From Syngnathus acus (taxonomy: Eukaryota; Chordata; Actinopteri; Syngnathiformes; Syngnathidae), in assembly GCF_901709675.1 (NCBI RefSeq), contig NC_051100.1:14118286-14182285 (forward strand): DNA of 64,000 nt, in the 5' to 3' direction. Below are positions 1 through 10,544 of the stretch, one piece after another (the stretch's first letter is position 1; every line of letters begins with the position of its first letter). The translations under genes and the position numbers were made by a program. The notes under the pieces were generated by a model. It was not told the DNA's origin. It saw only the letters and a list, made by a program, of their open reading frames with translations, and did not search any database.

Positions 1-877
1 TTGTGATTCTATCCCAGCAGCCATCTCGAAAGCAAGTCCTCCTCATGTTTGCCGAGTGTTTCCCTAGGGAGCTTGTGTTGAGCCTAAAGTGGCCAATCCT
101 CAGGAAATTGGCTTTGGAAAACACACATTTCTGCAACGAAAACGGGTAGGACTCATTTTGTTCTAGTCCTGCGGTGCTTCCTCCTTGGCCAGTCAGAGCA
201 CAGCTTTGATCGGCTCCACCGCGTTGACGTGTTTAGAAAGGAGATGGCTTTCCCGGCACACTTGTCCTAAGATTGCGTGGTAGCACAATCCGTTTTGGAC
301 CCGATTATCGGGTCAAACCTCCATCTGATGTCCTCGTTCGGTCGAGAAGGGGCAGCACGGGGATAAACCAGAACCTTGTTCGTTTTCCAAAGCAGCCAAT
401 CTTCTAAAACAGGGGTGCTGTCTCGTCTGGCCCCTAGGAGCCTCTATCCAGCTTGTTTGTGAGGGATCCCTCATCTAACACACCTAATTGAAATGATGGG
501 CTCATCAGCAAGTTTTGTAAAAGTCTAATAATGATTGAATTGTGTGTGTGTGGGGGGGGATCTAAAACAGGAAACCGGAGACTTGGGCATCTAAAACAGG
601 TGACTTGGGCGCCTCTATTCGAAAGCAATCGGCAGCTCGTGCTTGAACCCTTTTCCATTTGTACTGCCTGACGTATACTACGTATGGGCGTCCCTGTTCT
701 TGGCCTGCTCGAAATCACCGAATGGCACATGTGAACAACGCTCTGAGTTGGCAGACAGTTAGCATGAACTACTACGAGTTCGAACACAGCCTTTGTCTGC
801 TGCGTGGTGTCAATTCATGTTAGGCTGTCACGTATTAGCCAGAAGGCTAAGCTTGCTCGTGCTTTGTTTTGTTACAG

Positions 878-957
878 ATTTGATGGAGAGGCGGAGGAGG
901 ATGGCCATCACTTCAAATCCTGTGACATCAGAGGATTCCAATCAGGAAGTCAATTAA
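878..957 (+). CDS. candidate terminal coding exon of an unidentified gene
   Basis: A pyrimidine-rich stretch ending in TTACAG at 877 looks like a splice acceptor. The following bases are open in two frames. One gives 26 codons with a run of four arginines and stops at TAA 955-957. The other is acidic and stops at TAA 963-965. An AATAAA follows at 1203 with a GT-rich stretch behind it, giving a 3' UTR of about 250 bp. The layout fits the last exon of a + strand gene entering from the left edge. No domain is recognisable and the frame cannot be chosen from sequence alone, so this may be chance. No other exon was found in 1-877. Confidence 0.3.
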
Positions 958-1202
958 ATTTTTAACGTTTTTCAGCATGGAAAAATGCTGACTTATTTGA
1001 ACGCAAATATTTTTGCATTGCATTCAGCGTTTGTTCTAATACTTTTCATCTAGCATCTCACTTTCTTAAGGTGAAATTGACCTTTTTTTGCTGACAGAAA
1101 CATTTTAATGTAAAATCAACATAGACTTTTATTTTACTCGCCTAGATGCCTTGTGCTTACGTGTGTTTCATCAGTGCTCTTGTGTGGATTGTCCCTTACC
1201 CT

Positions 1203-1208
1203 AATAAA
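1203..1208 (+). terminator. AATAAA polyadenylation signal
   Basis: AATAAA followed within 25 bp by a T/G-rich stretch, about 245 bp after the candidate stop codon at 955-957. It supports a transcript ending near 1225, but single AATAAA hexamers are common by chance. Confidence 0.35.
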
Positions 1209-1764
1209 ACCAGTTGACACCCTTGGTCTTTGTGCTTGCTTTGTCGCCCCATCAGTAGTCTGTGTTGCTACAGTTAAGCGCCTCCAGCATTTGAATTGAT
1301 GTTCTTTAAAGTAGCACTGCCAAGGATTTGGACCTGTTTTAAGTGTTTTGATAACTCTTCTGATGAAACATCGACTTAAAACTAGTTGAATGGTACAGTT
1401 GTGATGGCCGGATGGCATTTATTGCTTTTATATGCAGAAAATAATGTTGAGGGAGGCAGGAACCCTGCCACACAGAAAACAACAAATGTGGTGACATACT
1501 TTACGCTGTAAAGTTCATGGGCAAACTACGGCCCGTGGGCCACATGCGGTCCGTTTGCTTTTGTTTTTATCCGGCCCGCCAAAGATTGGTACAGAATTGC
1601 TCAAATCAAATATACCGCACTATAGAGGCTTTGCAGTCACGTGGTTTTATCACGTGATTTTGTGTTATGCCGCCATCTTGGCGGTCAACTAGTCAGCTCG
1701 TTCCTACGTGTTTGTATGGATTGTCTGATTTCTGCGCTACGTTTTCACCGATTTCTTCCGAATT

Positions 1765-1983
1765 ATGGCTGATTTGCTATCCAACGAAGTTAGGCATTTG
1801 GATGAAGACTCCAAGAATCGTCACAGAGAGAAGTTGAACCTTGTTGGCACAACGGATCCGTACCTTTTACCGAGAAGCATGCTAAAATCGCCCGAGCATT
1901 TTGCAACAGCCGACCTGCCTGAACGCTCATATCCAGATATTTATAATTACCTCGTCGATTTGTTTTGTAATGGCATTTCATAA
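1765..1983 (+). pseudogene. N-terminal fragment of a YqaJ/SWIM-type transposon protein
   Basis: An open frame of 72 codons starts about 145 bp inside the left transposon terminus. It opens with MADLLSNEVRHLDED and contains PDIYNYLV, a pattern I associate with fish transposon proteins that go on to carry a SWIM zinc finger and a YqaJ-type nuclease domain. The similarity breaks off right after DIYNYLV, where the internal deletion appears to begin, and the frame ends a few codons later. No nuclease motif survives. The assignment is from family memory and should be treated as tentative; the open frame and its position are directly seen. Confidence 0.45.
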
Positions 1984-2347
1984 CTTGACATATTAAAAAA
2001 CTGAATAGAGTGAAATCATTCAGATACTGTACCTGTCTGTTCAAGTTGCTACCATTTTTATTATTTGTTTATTTTTGCATGATGCCACATCTGATTGGCT
2101 TGAAAACTTAACCAATAAATATAATTCAATATTTACATTGATAACGTTTTCAAGCATCATGAAAAAATAAACACAAAATAAAAACGGGGGGGTGAACTGA
2201 AGAAATCATCCCATTCCCTGCCTTGCTGCTCTTGCTGCCTTTCTAAAAATGCACCCAGCATTTTCAACAATCATATTTGTATCATCCCATATTGTATTAT
2301 TTCACATTTTGTGAAACAAATCAGGGGTGAATAGTTTGTTTACATAC

Positions 2348-2525
2348 CTGATATGAAGTCCTCATTGCATATCCTTGTGTAAATCGTAGGTTTCCATCGT
2401 TCACGACGAATATCCGCGATCCATTTATCACGTTTTTTCATGTTCGCCGGAAATCTATAGAAGCTAAGATTTGGTTTATCGCCTCGTCTATTGCTACATC
2501 CAACAGCACAGCAGGTATCCGGCAT
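2348..2525 (-). pseudogene. THAP-domain first exon of a DNA transposon, zinc ligand lost
   Basis: From the methionine at 2525 the minus strand reads MPDTCCAVGCSNRRG, then FYRFP, two spaced tryptophans and RICNEDF, the order of a C2CH THAP zinc finger (DNA binding). The fourth zinc ligand should be His in C-S-E-H-F; here the motif is C-N-E-D-F, so the ligand is Asp. The exon ends at 2348 directly before a consensus GTATGT donor, a common exon boundary in THAP genes. An upstream in-frame ATG at 2615 also exists. No downstream transposase exon remains before the deletion. Likely a dead N-terminal piece of a transposase. Confidence 0.6.
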
Positions 2526-3654
2526 TTTTAAGCTCAAATAGCAGCAGATATAACAAGAAAGCGTGTGTGAGTCGTTGACCGGCACTGAAAAGTTGACCGC
2601 CATGATGGCCGCCAAGCTAATGTGGGTAGCTTGATGACGTCAGCTGCAAAGCCTCTATAAGGCACACTTAAAAGCCTTTAATTTTCTCCAAAAACGAACG
2701 TGCCAATTTTAATAGGGTACGCCTTGTGTAAAATCTGTACATTTGTTTTGTGTGGCTTCCGTAATATACAGGCGTAATATTTGGACCCGATGAACCAATC
2801 AGAGGACGTTATGTTTTACGTAGATCGTGGTGGTAAACCAGTCGTAACATGTTGAGTACCGTGTCTTTCCATGCATAATGCGCCCCCGTGCATAATACGC
2901 ACCCTAAAAATGGCATGTTGATGCTGGAAAAAGGCCTGTACCCATGTATAATACGCACCCAAATTTTGACTCTTAAGTCCGTAAACGTAAAATTATTTCG
3001 GAAAAAAGATCATCTTTGGGAACAACCGGATGTTATTCTGCCGGTCAGTATCACTGCGCATGCGGTAGCAAACTCGATAGCGAAGAAATGTTTCGGATTT
3101 GTGTAGGGTACATTGTGACAGCAAACGAGCAGGTGATCGAGCAAGCGTCTGTTACGAGAGCATTGTGTTCGTATGGAGCGTGTTTGAAGTGAACAGCAGA
3201 GAAGAAAGGAACAAGGCAAAGTGTTGTGAAATAAAATATTACCTGTAATACGCATTTTGTTATTTGCTGATTGAAACTGCTAATTAAACTGTGAATTGAA
3301 ACTAATAGGTAGAGAACTGAACTCTCGCTCTTTATATAGCTGACGTGTCTTGCGCATCCGTTCTGCGCATACTGTAATGGCGGCCTCCATATGATATCCG
3401 GTCTGCGATGGAGATTAAAAAACAAACAATATTTGACAATAACACACCATCAAGGATTGCATCATAGCATCAAACGATGTGTCGTCAATTATGAATTTTA
3501 CTGACTGTGTTGGGCAGGATGGCTGAATGCGATGCGCGATTGACAACAAACAAGAAGAAAGGTGTGATTTCAAGTTTTATTTCGAGGGAGATTTTCTTCA
3601 AAAATTGTTGTACCCATGCATAATGCGCACCCCAGATTTTAGGACACTAAATTA

Positions 3655-4848
3655 TAGGGGTGTAAATCGCGGGTTTTGTCACGATACGATATATCGATAC
3701 GAAGGACCACGATACGATTATTGCCGATATCTTAAAGCCTGCTGTGATTCATTCACGATACATCACGATATAGTGCTCCACGATCGATATTTTTATTTTT
3801 ATTTATTTTTTTTTAAATAACTCGCCTGCTATTGGGCGTCCGGGCCTGGCTTCCATTCTTCTGGCGGACGTTCGATCGCTGGACATCAACATGCCTGCTG
3901 AGTTCTGCGGACCGGACAGTGCGTAGCTGCTGTGCGTCTGGAGCGGATGGCGCGCTATCGGGCGGACCGGGCCATTGTACGAGGGGGAACATCGCGTGGA
4001 GGTGGACTGTGCGTCTACATCCGTGAAGAATGGTGCCGGGACTTTGTTGTGAGATGCCAGCACTGCTCGCCACTGGCGAAGTTTGTGATCTCCGGGCTGT
4101 TGGGGTCCTGAACTCTCTCCCCGTTGTTTTACTTGTGTGTTAATCGTGTGCTGTGTCTCGTCACCGTGGGATAGGGGGAACGGTATTTCGGTTTCTTTGT
4201 GTGTCCTAGCATGAAGGAATTGACAATAAAGCTGATTCTGATTCTGATTCTGATATAGAACAATATCCTGATTTATAACAATTCATACGCAAAATCAACA
4301 AGGTACTGCAAACTCTTTATTTAGGAAATTACAAGAGTATTGTAGTATACAAAGTGCTTATTTTAACACTGAACTTTATCAAATTCCTATATTTTTTCTC
4401 ATATAAGTAAAGAAAAATGAATATTCTTTCTTTTTTTGTAATACCATTAACTTTAAAGTGCATTACTGAACTATTTATTTACAATCATTTTAATTGTCCG
4501 TTGAGCCATCTTTTCTTTGGAATCCAAAGTGCTTCCAAACGAATGACTTGAAGCGCAAAGGGGAGCGAATTTCCTCGTCTTCTTGGACACTAGCCATAGA
4601 GCCAGCCCAGGAGCCGCGTAGTTGTCGGCTCCCCTTTCACGTGCCTGCTCTGCTCACAACACGCCGCGTACTGCTCCCGGAAAGAGGAAGCAAGCAACAA
4701 TGAACTGGATTTCAAAATAAAGTCGCGTCTAATGTCCGAGGTCAAACACGGCAATATAAATCGATGTTTATGTTTAGCATCGATGCCAATAAATCGTAGA
4801 GCATTATATCGATTAATCGATGTGTATCGATGAATCGTTACACCCCTA
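3655..4848. mobile_element. non-autonomous hAT element, 8-bp target duplication
   Basis: Termini TAGGGGTGTAAATCG and CGTTACACCCCTA are inverted repeats, and CTAAATTA flanks both sides (3647-3654 and 4849-4856): an 8-bp duplication diagnostic of hAT. A sister copy in the opposite orientation lies at 45478-46202 with its own duplication. This copy is longer because a LINE derivative is inserted at 3821-4253. No transposase is encoded. Confidence 0.8.
3821..4253 (+). mobile_element. internally deleted LINE derivative, copy 1
   Basis: Contains a piece of a jockey-group endonuclease N-terminus (NVRSLD; in a shifted frame RGGGLCVYI, DEWCRDF, HCSPLAKFVI). It is joined directly to the extreme C-terminus (LNSLP) and the LINE 3' UTR, ending GACAATAAAGCTGATTCTGA with a short TTCTGA tail. 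All of the reverse transcriptase is missing. The copy at 51005-51511 has the same junction and a shared small insertion. In the sister hAT at 45478 the corresponding A/T-rich site is empty, which proves insertion here. Confidence 0.75.
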
Positions 4849-4893
4849 CTAAATTAGTTACATTTTGCGCATTATGCATGGAAAAACACGGTA

Positions 4894-5344
4894 CATACCT
4901 CCGCCGCCATTGATAAATAAATAGATCGTTTGTGCAAAGCATTAGGACACTCTAAAATGGCATAGACAAAGAGACATGCTTACGAGGCACAAATAGAGCA
5001 TTCTGGAAAGCCAGGATCATTGCAGAAGAGCAACGTGACATTGACAAGACAAAGACGAGAGCTAACTTGGCATGTTTAATGGCAAACTTGCCCAACTGTT
5101 TAACTAGGATACAGAAGATGAGGACTTGGATGGATTTGTGTATAAATATAGATTAACAACAATGTGAGTACAGTTGAGTACAGGGTTAAACAGTAGAATA
5201 AAGTACAATCAAACTCACTGTCTTACTCCCGTGATGTTTTTATTTTTTTTACCGTAAGTCATTGCATGCATGCGCCCTATAATATGGTGCGTCCTATGTG
5301 TGGTTAAGTTTGAGGAAAGTGTATCAACAAGTGTGGGAGCTCAA
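4894..5344. other. no gene recognised
   Basis: Between two transposon remnants. No open frame with recognisable content was found. A short stretch near 4960-5130 may be degraded transposase sequence but could not be assigned. Confidence 0.4.
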
Positions 5345-5690
5345 ACAAGAGATTATCTAATTTTTGGAGCTACTTGAAAAAGCTGACGATTTTCCTCAGT
5401 TTAGTGACACAGATTGGCTTTGTGATTTAGCTTTTGCAGTGGACATACTGACATACATGAACGAGCTGAACGTGAAGCTACAAGGGAAAGACCAGTTTGT
5501 GCATGATTGTCAATTGAACTAAAATCGTGCAATTCAACTCGGAGGAAATAGAAGGACTAAAGAAGAGAGTGGCGTAGCTCAAGAATGAGAATATCAGTGT
5601 GCTGAACGAAAACAAAGAATTGAAGAACAAACTGTTTGAACGAGCATTTATAGTGACTATAACATGCGGCCATGTCTTTGAGTGAGAGGT
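5345..5690 (+). pseudogene. hAT transposase remnant (GTF2IRD2-like) with coiled-coil tail
   Basis: Reading + strand codons gives LELLEKADDFPQFSDTDW, then LAFAVDILTYMNELNVKLQG, a stretch characteristic of GTF2IRD2/ZBED-type hAT transposases (the part preceding dimerisation). It breaks at a stop near 5520. A second frame then encodes a heptad-like stretch (KNENISVLNENKELKNKL) ending CGHVFE and a stop. In-frame stops show that it is dead. The second part may belong to another element. Confidence 0.5.
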
Positions 5691-5695
5691 ATTAA

Positions 5696-5822
5696 GGCAG
5701 TGGTGTCCAAACTTTTGGCAAGGCGGGCCAGATTTGGTTAGATGAAAATGTGTGGGGGCCGACCATTCGCACCGACATTCCTTGAACCATTACCATTGTA
5801 AATGAACTTGTAAATATGTAAC
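5696..5822 (+). mobile_element. hAT terminal fragment
   Basis: CAGTGGTGTCCAAACTTTTG followed by GCGGGCCAGA-type sequence is a familiar hAT-style terminus. It is interrupted by the MITE at 5824 and the other end is not recognisable. Confidence 0.4.
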
Positions 5823-5823
5823 T

Positions 5824-6125
5824 ACACTACCGTTCAAACGTTTGGGGTCACAAAATTGTTTGGGTGACCCCAAACTTTTGAACGGTAGTGTAAATATTAT
5901 TATAATAAAATATTATGAATTAAATATTATAAATTATATCTTATATTTGTATAAGATTATAAAAAATCTATGAATATAAGTGTACATATATATTATAAGA
6001 TTTTTTACACAGAAGATTATATATATAATCTATAAATAATTATCTAAATAAATATATACACTACCGTTCAAAAGTTTGGGGTCACCCAAACAATTTTGTG
6101 ACCCCAAACTTTTGAACGGTAGTGT
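5824..6125. mobile_element. double-palindrome MITE, copy A
   Basis: Each end is itself an almost perfect palindrome of about 68 bp built on ACACTACCGTTCAAAAGTTT and its complement around a short centre. The two palindromes flank about 165 bp of AT-rich DNA. TA borders both outer ends, as for Tc1/mariner-type movement. The same whole unit occurs inverted at 13652-13895. No coding capacity. Confidence 0.8.
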
Positions 6126-6221
6126 ATATACTTTGCTGTCTGCAAATAAATTGATATTGCAAATGAGAATCTGTTGTCGATTGCACTACCAGAAAAGTTA
6201 AAGATTAAAATAATAACAAAT

Positions 6222-7124
6222 TACCGTTTTTTTCCGTGTATAATACGCAAAATTTAACTAATTTATTGTCCTAAAATCTGGGGTGCGCATTATACATGGG
6301 TACAATTTTTTTTTAATTTAATTTTTTTTTTTTTTTTTTTTTTTTTTAAGAAAATCATGGTACTGGTACGAGTATTGATTTATGTATTGTTCTCTTCTTG
6401 TCATGTTGTGAAAGAATGTGGGTTGAATAAATACCGAAAGAACAATAGTGTGTTTGTACTGTGCTCTGGTCATTTCGTCAAAGAAGGGATAATAGTCCTC
6501 TTCTCTTCTTGACTGACAATGAATGTGATAGTTTAATACAATCAGCAAATAACAAAATGCGTATTACAGGTAATATTTTATTTCACAACACTTTGCCTTG
6601 TTCCTTTCGTCTCTGCTGTTCACTTCAAACACGCTCCATACGAACGCAATGCTCTCGTATCAGACGCTTGCTCGATCACCTGCTCGTTTGCTGTCACAAT
6701 GTACCCTACACAAATCCGAAACATTTGTTGCGGCTCCGAGTCACGACGAGGGGCAAGTTTTGGTTTCCAAGGGTGTTTTTATTCCTCTTCAACGTCTCTC
6801 CCATACAGAGCCGCCTTTTTCACATGTCCGCACGTCACTTTCCTCTCTTTTCATCTGATCGCGGTGGTGCCTTTACGGGCAGTCGGAGAAATCAACGCCA
6901 ACAAAAAAAATACATCCAGCCTAGTTAAGACCATACCAAAGACTATAAAAATGGGACCCATTGCCTCCCTGCGTGTGTGACGATCATTGGGACTTTAAAA
7001 AAAAAAAAAAAAAAAAAATTGGGTGCGTATTATACATGGGTACAGGCTTTTTTCCAGCATCAACATGCCATTGTTAGGGTGCGTATTATACATGGGGGCG
7101 TATTATACACGGAAAAAAACGGTA
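6222..7124. mobile_element. TIR DNA transposon, GTACCGTG family, copy 2
   Basis: Begins TTACCGTTTTTTTCCGTGTA and ends in the inverse complement. The internal blocks (GGGGTGCGCATTATACATGG, TGCGTATTATACATGG) match the copies at 2857 and 57434. A T-rich run at about 6306-6348 and an A-rich run at about 6995 are present. It contains a shortened SINE at 6938-7017. No transposase is visible. Confidence 0.6.
6938..7017 (+). mobile_element. shortened SINE copy with A tail
   Basis: ACCAAAGACTATAAAAATGG through CCCATTGCCTCCCTGC matches the body of the SINE at 49262 onward. It jumps directly to its 3' end (TGTGTGACGATCATTGGGAC) and an A-run. The tRNA-like head and the central domain are missing. Confidence 0.55.
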
Positions 7125-7215
7125 AATACAAATTAACAATTATATGAAAGTTGAATGATTTTTTATTAGCTGTATTAAGTTTGTTTCATTATCGTTATTG
7201 TTGTATTAATAAGAA

Positions 7216-7667
7216 TGTCACGTTCCCACGTCACCTGACTTCCAGCCTAGCCCGACTCGTGGAATTGCCAGCACCTGCTACAGCTCGTTAGGTTCCCTAT
7301 TTAACCTCTCTGTGTTCTGCCAGTGGTTGTCAGTTCGTCTGATTACCCTGCCCGTGACACTGCTGCCTTTTTTTCCCCCGGACCGATCTTTGTAGCCAAC
7401 TGCTTCCGTGAACATCGACCATGCTTCTGATCGCCGCCTGCCCTGACTACTTGCTCGCCCTTCGACCACGCTTCTGATCGCCGCCTGCCCTGACTACTTG
7501 ATCATCCTTCGACCACCTGCCTGCCTGCCTCCGACTACGACTACGCGCTGTGCTCTGCTGCTCAGCCACGCCAGCCAGACCGCAGGTCCAGCGTTCTACG
7601 TCCCCATTTCCCCTTTGCCAATAAAGGATCGTGCTGCACTTGGTAGCCCTGTCTCTGTTCCCTGACA
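7216..7667 (+). mobile_element. gypsy-type LTR
   Basis: Starts TGTCACGTTCCCACG and ends CCCTGACA (TG...CA), 452 bp, with AATAAA at 7619-7624 followed by a T/G-rich stretch. Directly after it come GAACGAACTGACC and a gag-like frame, as at the start of an LTR element. No matching 3' LTR is in the window, so the element is truncated. Confidence 0.65.
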
Positions 7668-7684
7668 GAACGAACTGACCTAAA

Positions 7685-8040
7685 ATGCAACCAGCGCACG
7701 ATCCCTCCGACCTGGACCGCCTGACCCACACGGAGTGGGAGCTCAGCAAGACCTCAGAGGAGATGGCGGCATTGACGAGGGTCGTCCAGCAGCAGCAACA
7801 GCAGATCCAGCTGCAGCAACAGCAACTGCAGCAGCAGCAACAGCAGCTCCAGCAGCACCATCAGCTCCACCAGGAACTGGTAGAGGCTCTCAGGGACCTC
7901 AAAGACTTGGCTCCTCTGGCTGCTGCAGACCGGTTTGCGCAAGCTCTGTCCACGACCGCCGATCAGCCCACCGTTATGTCCACGCCCCGTCCTGCCTCGG
8001 CGCCCGGGCAGCACGTGGACGTCCCTGAGCCCAGACTCGG
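7685..8040 (+). pseudogene. gag N-terminus of a gypsy element, truncated
   Basis: Starts 17 bp after the LTR with MQPAHDPSDLDRL. It contains a glutamine-rich, probably coiled-coil stretch at residues 34-60 and then a leucine-rich helix. Fish gypsy gag proteins commonly begin this way. The frame loses gag character near 8040, where LINE reverse-transcriptase sequence starts, so about 120 residues remain. No zinc knuckle, protease or polymerase follows. The Q-run is CAG/CAA-rich and could be mistaken for a microsatellite-derived open frame, but the LTR upstream supports gag. Confidence 0.55.
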
Positions 8041-10461
8041 TCACCCCAGAGTCGCAGTGTGGTTTTCGGAAGGACAGGGGGACAGTTGACATGATCTTTG
8101 TGGCACGTCAGTTCCAAGAGAAATGTCGGGAGCAGCAGCAGGACTTGTTCATTGCCTTTGTCGATCTCTCAAAGGCATTTGACACAGTGAACAGGGACCT
8201 ACTATGGCAAGTCCTGAAGAGATTTGGGGGCCCACCCAAGTTTCTCACCATCCTTGAGCAGTTCCATTCTGGGAGGATGGCCCGAGTGGTAGTAGGAAGA
8301 CACAGCTCGGACCCCTTTGGTGTGACAACGGGAGTGCAGCAAGGTTGTGTGCTGGCTCCGGTTCTCTTCAACAGCTTCCTCGTCTGTGTCACAACACTGC
8401 TACGCAGGAGGATGGAGGAGCAGTTACCATAGACTTCAGGCTTGATGGTAACCTCTCTAACATCAGGAGGCTACAGGGAACTACCAAGCTGACCTCGGAG
8501 ACTTCCATTGAGCTACAATACGCTGATGACTGTGGCCTGGTTGCTCACACGCCAGAGGCTCTACAAAACATCCTCTCGGCAGCTGTAACTGCATATACCA
8601 GAATGGGGCTGACGATCAACACCCAGAAAACAGAGGTACTCTGTCAGTCCAGTGCTGACCTCTTACAAAACACAACAATAACTTTCACAGACGCAGGGCA
8701 ACAGCTGCTCACGGTGCCCACCTTCAAATATGTGGGGAGCATAAAGTCTGACACCTGCGCAATGGATGACGAAATCCAAAACCATCTCAAGCAAGCATCA
8801 GCATTTTTTGGTCGTCTAAGGATTCAAGATTCAAGAGTTTTTATTTGCCATGTTTGAGCGTGCCAAACAAGGAATTTGACTTCGGTACATAACATCCTCT
8901 GTTCAACATTTAGGTGACTAACAACACTCAGGACATGTGAAAAATGACAAATATTCGCAAACATCCCCTGATCTTACACTCCCAGGAGGGCAAGGAAAAA
9001 CTCAAAACTCCAGCTAGGGGAAATGAGAAACCTTAAGAGACCACAGATGGTAGGGTCCCTCTTCCAGGATGACCAGGCTGCAATGGATGCAGAGAGGACA
9101 AATAGTACAAACAGTGTAGACAATTCAAAAAAGGTGTGGAGAGCAGGATGTTATTGCACAGCAATGACTTTGAGACTCTAAGAGTGGTGTGAGTTCATCA
9201 GAGCAACAGCCTGGAGGAAGAAGCTGTCTCTGTGTCTGCTGGTTTTAGCATACAGAGCTCTATAACGCCGTCCGGAGGGGAGTAGTTCAAACAGACTGCA
9301 ACCTGGGTGAGAAGGGTCTGTAGAGATGTTACTTGCACGTTTTCTGGTCCTGGATAAGGGTTTTTGTGAACAGCAATCTCAAACACCATACCAGGTCTAC
9401 AGAGCAGTATGCATCACTGCACTACTGTATGGATGTGAGGCATGGACTATATACAGCCATCATCTGAGAAGCCTGGAGACCTTCCATGTGAGATGCCTCC
9501 AGAAGATCCTTGGCATCACATGGAAGGACAAAGTGCCGCACACAGAGAAGTGCTGGAGAGGGCAAGCAGCCGTAGCGTGGAGTCCATCATGGCCCAACGT
9601 CAACTCAGGTGGATGGGGCACGTCATTCGAATGCCCAGCCATAGACTCAAACGCAGAATCCTCTATGGTCAGTTACACTGGTTCTGGTGCGCAGAAGAAA
9701 CAGTTCAAAGACCAAATGAAGACCACTGTCAAGTTATGTCAATGTTCCACCCAGTTCTTGCTTAAACTTGAAAATAGCCTGGTCTGAAGAATGCAAACTC
9801 CAATCTTCATTTAGTTTTCCTTTAATTGGGTTTACATTCCTTTTAGGTCCCTATTAAGGTTGTAATGTTGATTGTATTTCAGGTTGAAAACCTTTAAACA
9901 AGTACAGAAAATAAAGAATGTAAAAACAGACATTTGTCTCATCGTAATTCACACTAAACGTTTGTGTATTATTGTAATTCAAAATAAACATTTGTCTGGT
10001 CTTATATTTCAATATAATGCAGGCTACAGGACAGGAAGTATAGAGGTAGTTCCAGGGCTCAAGGGTTGGACTGTTTTGTCTGACAGTTTAATCTTTCGCT
10101 GCCCCCTGCAGGTTGGGAGGTTTGGAGCTGATTGCAAGCTGCCTGTTTGAGTGCCTGTTTGAGTGAATGTGGCATTCGCCTCTGAGTTGACACGACAACC
10201 ACCCTGAAAAGATGCCAGATCAACCCCTCTTCACTAGAGGAACTCGCTTCCTGCCGAGAACTCTGGCCCTCCCATTCCTCACAGGGAGTGGATCATATGG
10301 AGGAACAGTGCACACATCATCGTGCAGCAAAGCGTGCGAGGAAGCATGCTCGCCAAGCCACCCCTGCTCCCCCCAGCACCTCCTTCACATGCCCGGTCTG
10401 TAACCGCACCTGTGGATCCAGGATCGGACTGTTCAAACATCAGCAGACTCACAAATAAAAG
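8041..10461 (+). pseudogene. LINE reverse transcriptase and C-terminal zinc finger, multiply broken
   Basis: Non-LTR reverse transcriptase in pieces: QCGFRKDRGTVD at 8057, then FVDLSKAFDTV, GVQQGCVLAPVLF and, after a frame change near 8405, QYADDCGLV carrying the catalytic YADD. It stops at 8820 where another LINE is inserted and resumes at 9359 with QVYRAVCITALLYGCEAW, RQLRWMGHVIRMP and KKQFKD. After a further insertion (about 9780-10108) it ends with a C2H2 finger (CPVCNRTCGSRIGLFKHQQTH shortened here to C-P-V-C ... H-Q-Q-T-H) and a stop near 10457. The endonuclease half is missing, so the copy is 5' truncated, joined to the gypsy fragment. The clade is uncertain. Confidence 0.7.
8821..9358 (-). 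mobile_element. 5'-truncated jockey-group LINE 3' end, nested
   Basis: On the minus strand this gives the LINE C-terminus (ELLPSGRRYRALYAKTSRHR, then FFLQAVALMN) from about 9300 downward, followed by its 3' UTR and a short TTGAATC tail at 8821-8840. TAAGG borders both sides, a plausible 5-bp target duplication. It interrupts the LINE at 8041-10461. Confidence 0.6.
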
Positions 10462-10504
10462 AAGATGGTCATCATCAAATTGATGGACAACCATAAGCAA
10501 GTAA

Positions 10505-10508
<4 letters not shown>

Positions 10509-10541
<33 letters not shown>
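10509..10541 (+). repeat. (TG)n microsatellite
   Basis: About 16 TG units directly after the 3' end of the LINE remnant. Confidence 0.9.

Positions 10542-10544
<3 letters not shown>

Larger units (their letters stand above)
1621..2659. mobile_element. ISL2EU-like DNA transposon, internally deleted, with two facing gene starts
   Basis: Both ends carry the inverted sequence TATAGAGGCTTTGCAG, with TATA at each outer edge, so the target duplication is AT, TA or TATA and cannot be resolved. Just inside the left end a + strand gene start reads inward. Just inside the right end a THAP-domain exon reads inward on the minus strand. Convergent THAP and YqaJ-associated genes are a described property of the ISL2EU (IS4EU) superfamily; assignment here is by that layout. 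The middle, with the catalytic regions, is missing, so the copy is non-autonomous. Confidence 0.55.
1512..2760 (+). mobile_element. hAT fragment (GTF2IRD2-related group), interrupted
   Basis: Starts with a TGGGCAAACTACGGCCCG-type terminus, the same terminal family as the complete hAT copy at 14871-15877. The sequence from 1512 to 1620 resumes after 2660, so the element at 1621-2659 is inserted in it. The right terminus was not found and the extent is approximate. Confidence 0.45.
2857..4893. mobile_element. TIR DNA transposon, GTACCGTG family, copy 1
   Basis: The left end reads TACCGTGTCTTTCCATGCAT and the right end is its near inverse complement, with TA at both junctions. Internal blocks typical of the family (TGCGCATTATGCATGG near both ends) recur at 6222, 57434 and 60176. 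No intact transposase frame is visible. It is split by the hAT at 3655-4848. Superfamily is not certain; TA flanks suggest Tc1/mariner. Confidence 0.55.

Noticed and set aside
2888-3425. Short frames in the first GTACCGTG-family element
   Set aside because: The same sequence recurs in copies at 6222 and 57434 with frame-breaking changes, so it is non-coding transposon body.
7785-7862. CAG-repeat as an independent expansion locus
   Set aside because: It is interrupted CAG/CAA/CTG sequence inside a gag frame that starts 17 bp after an LTR.
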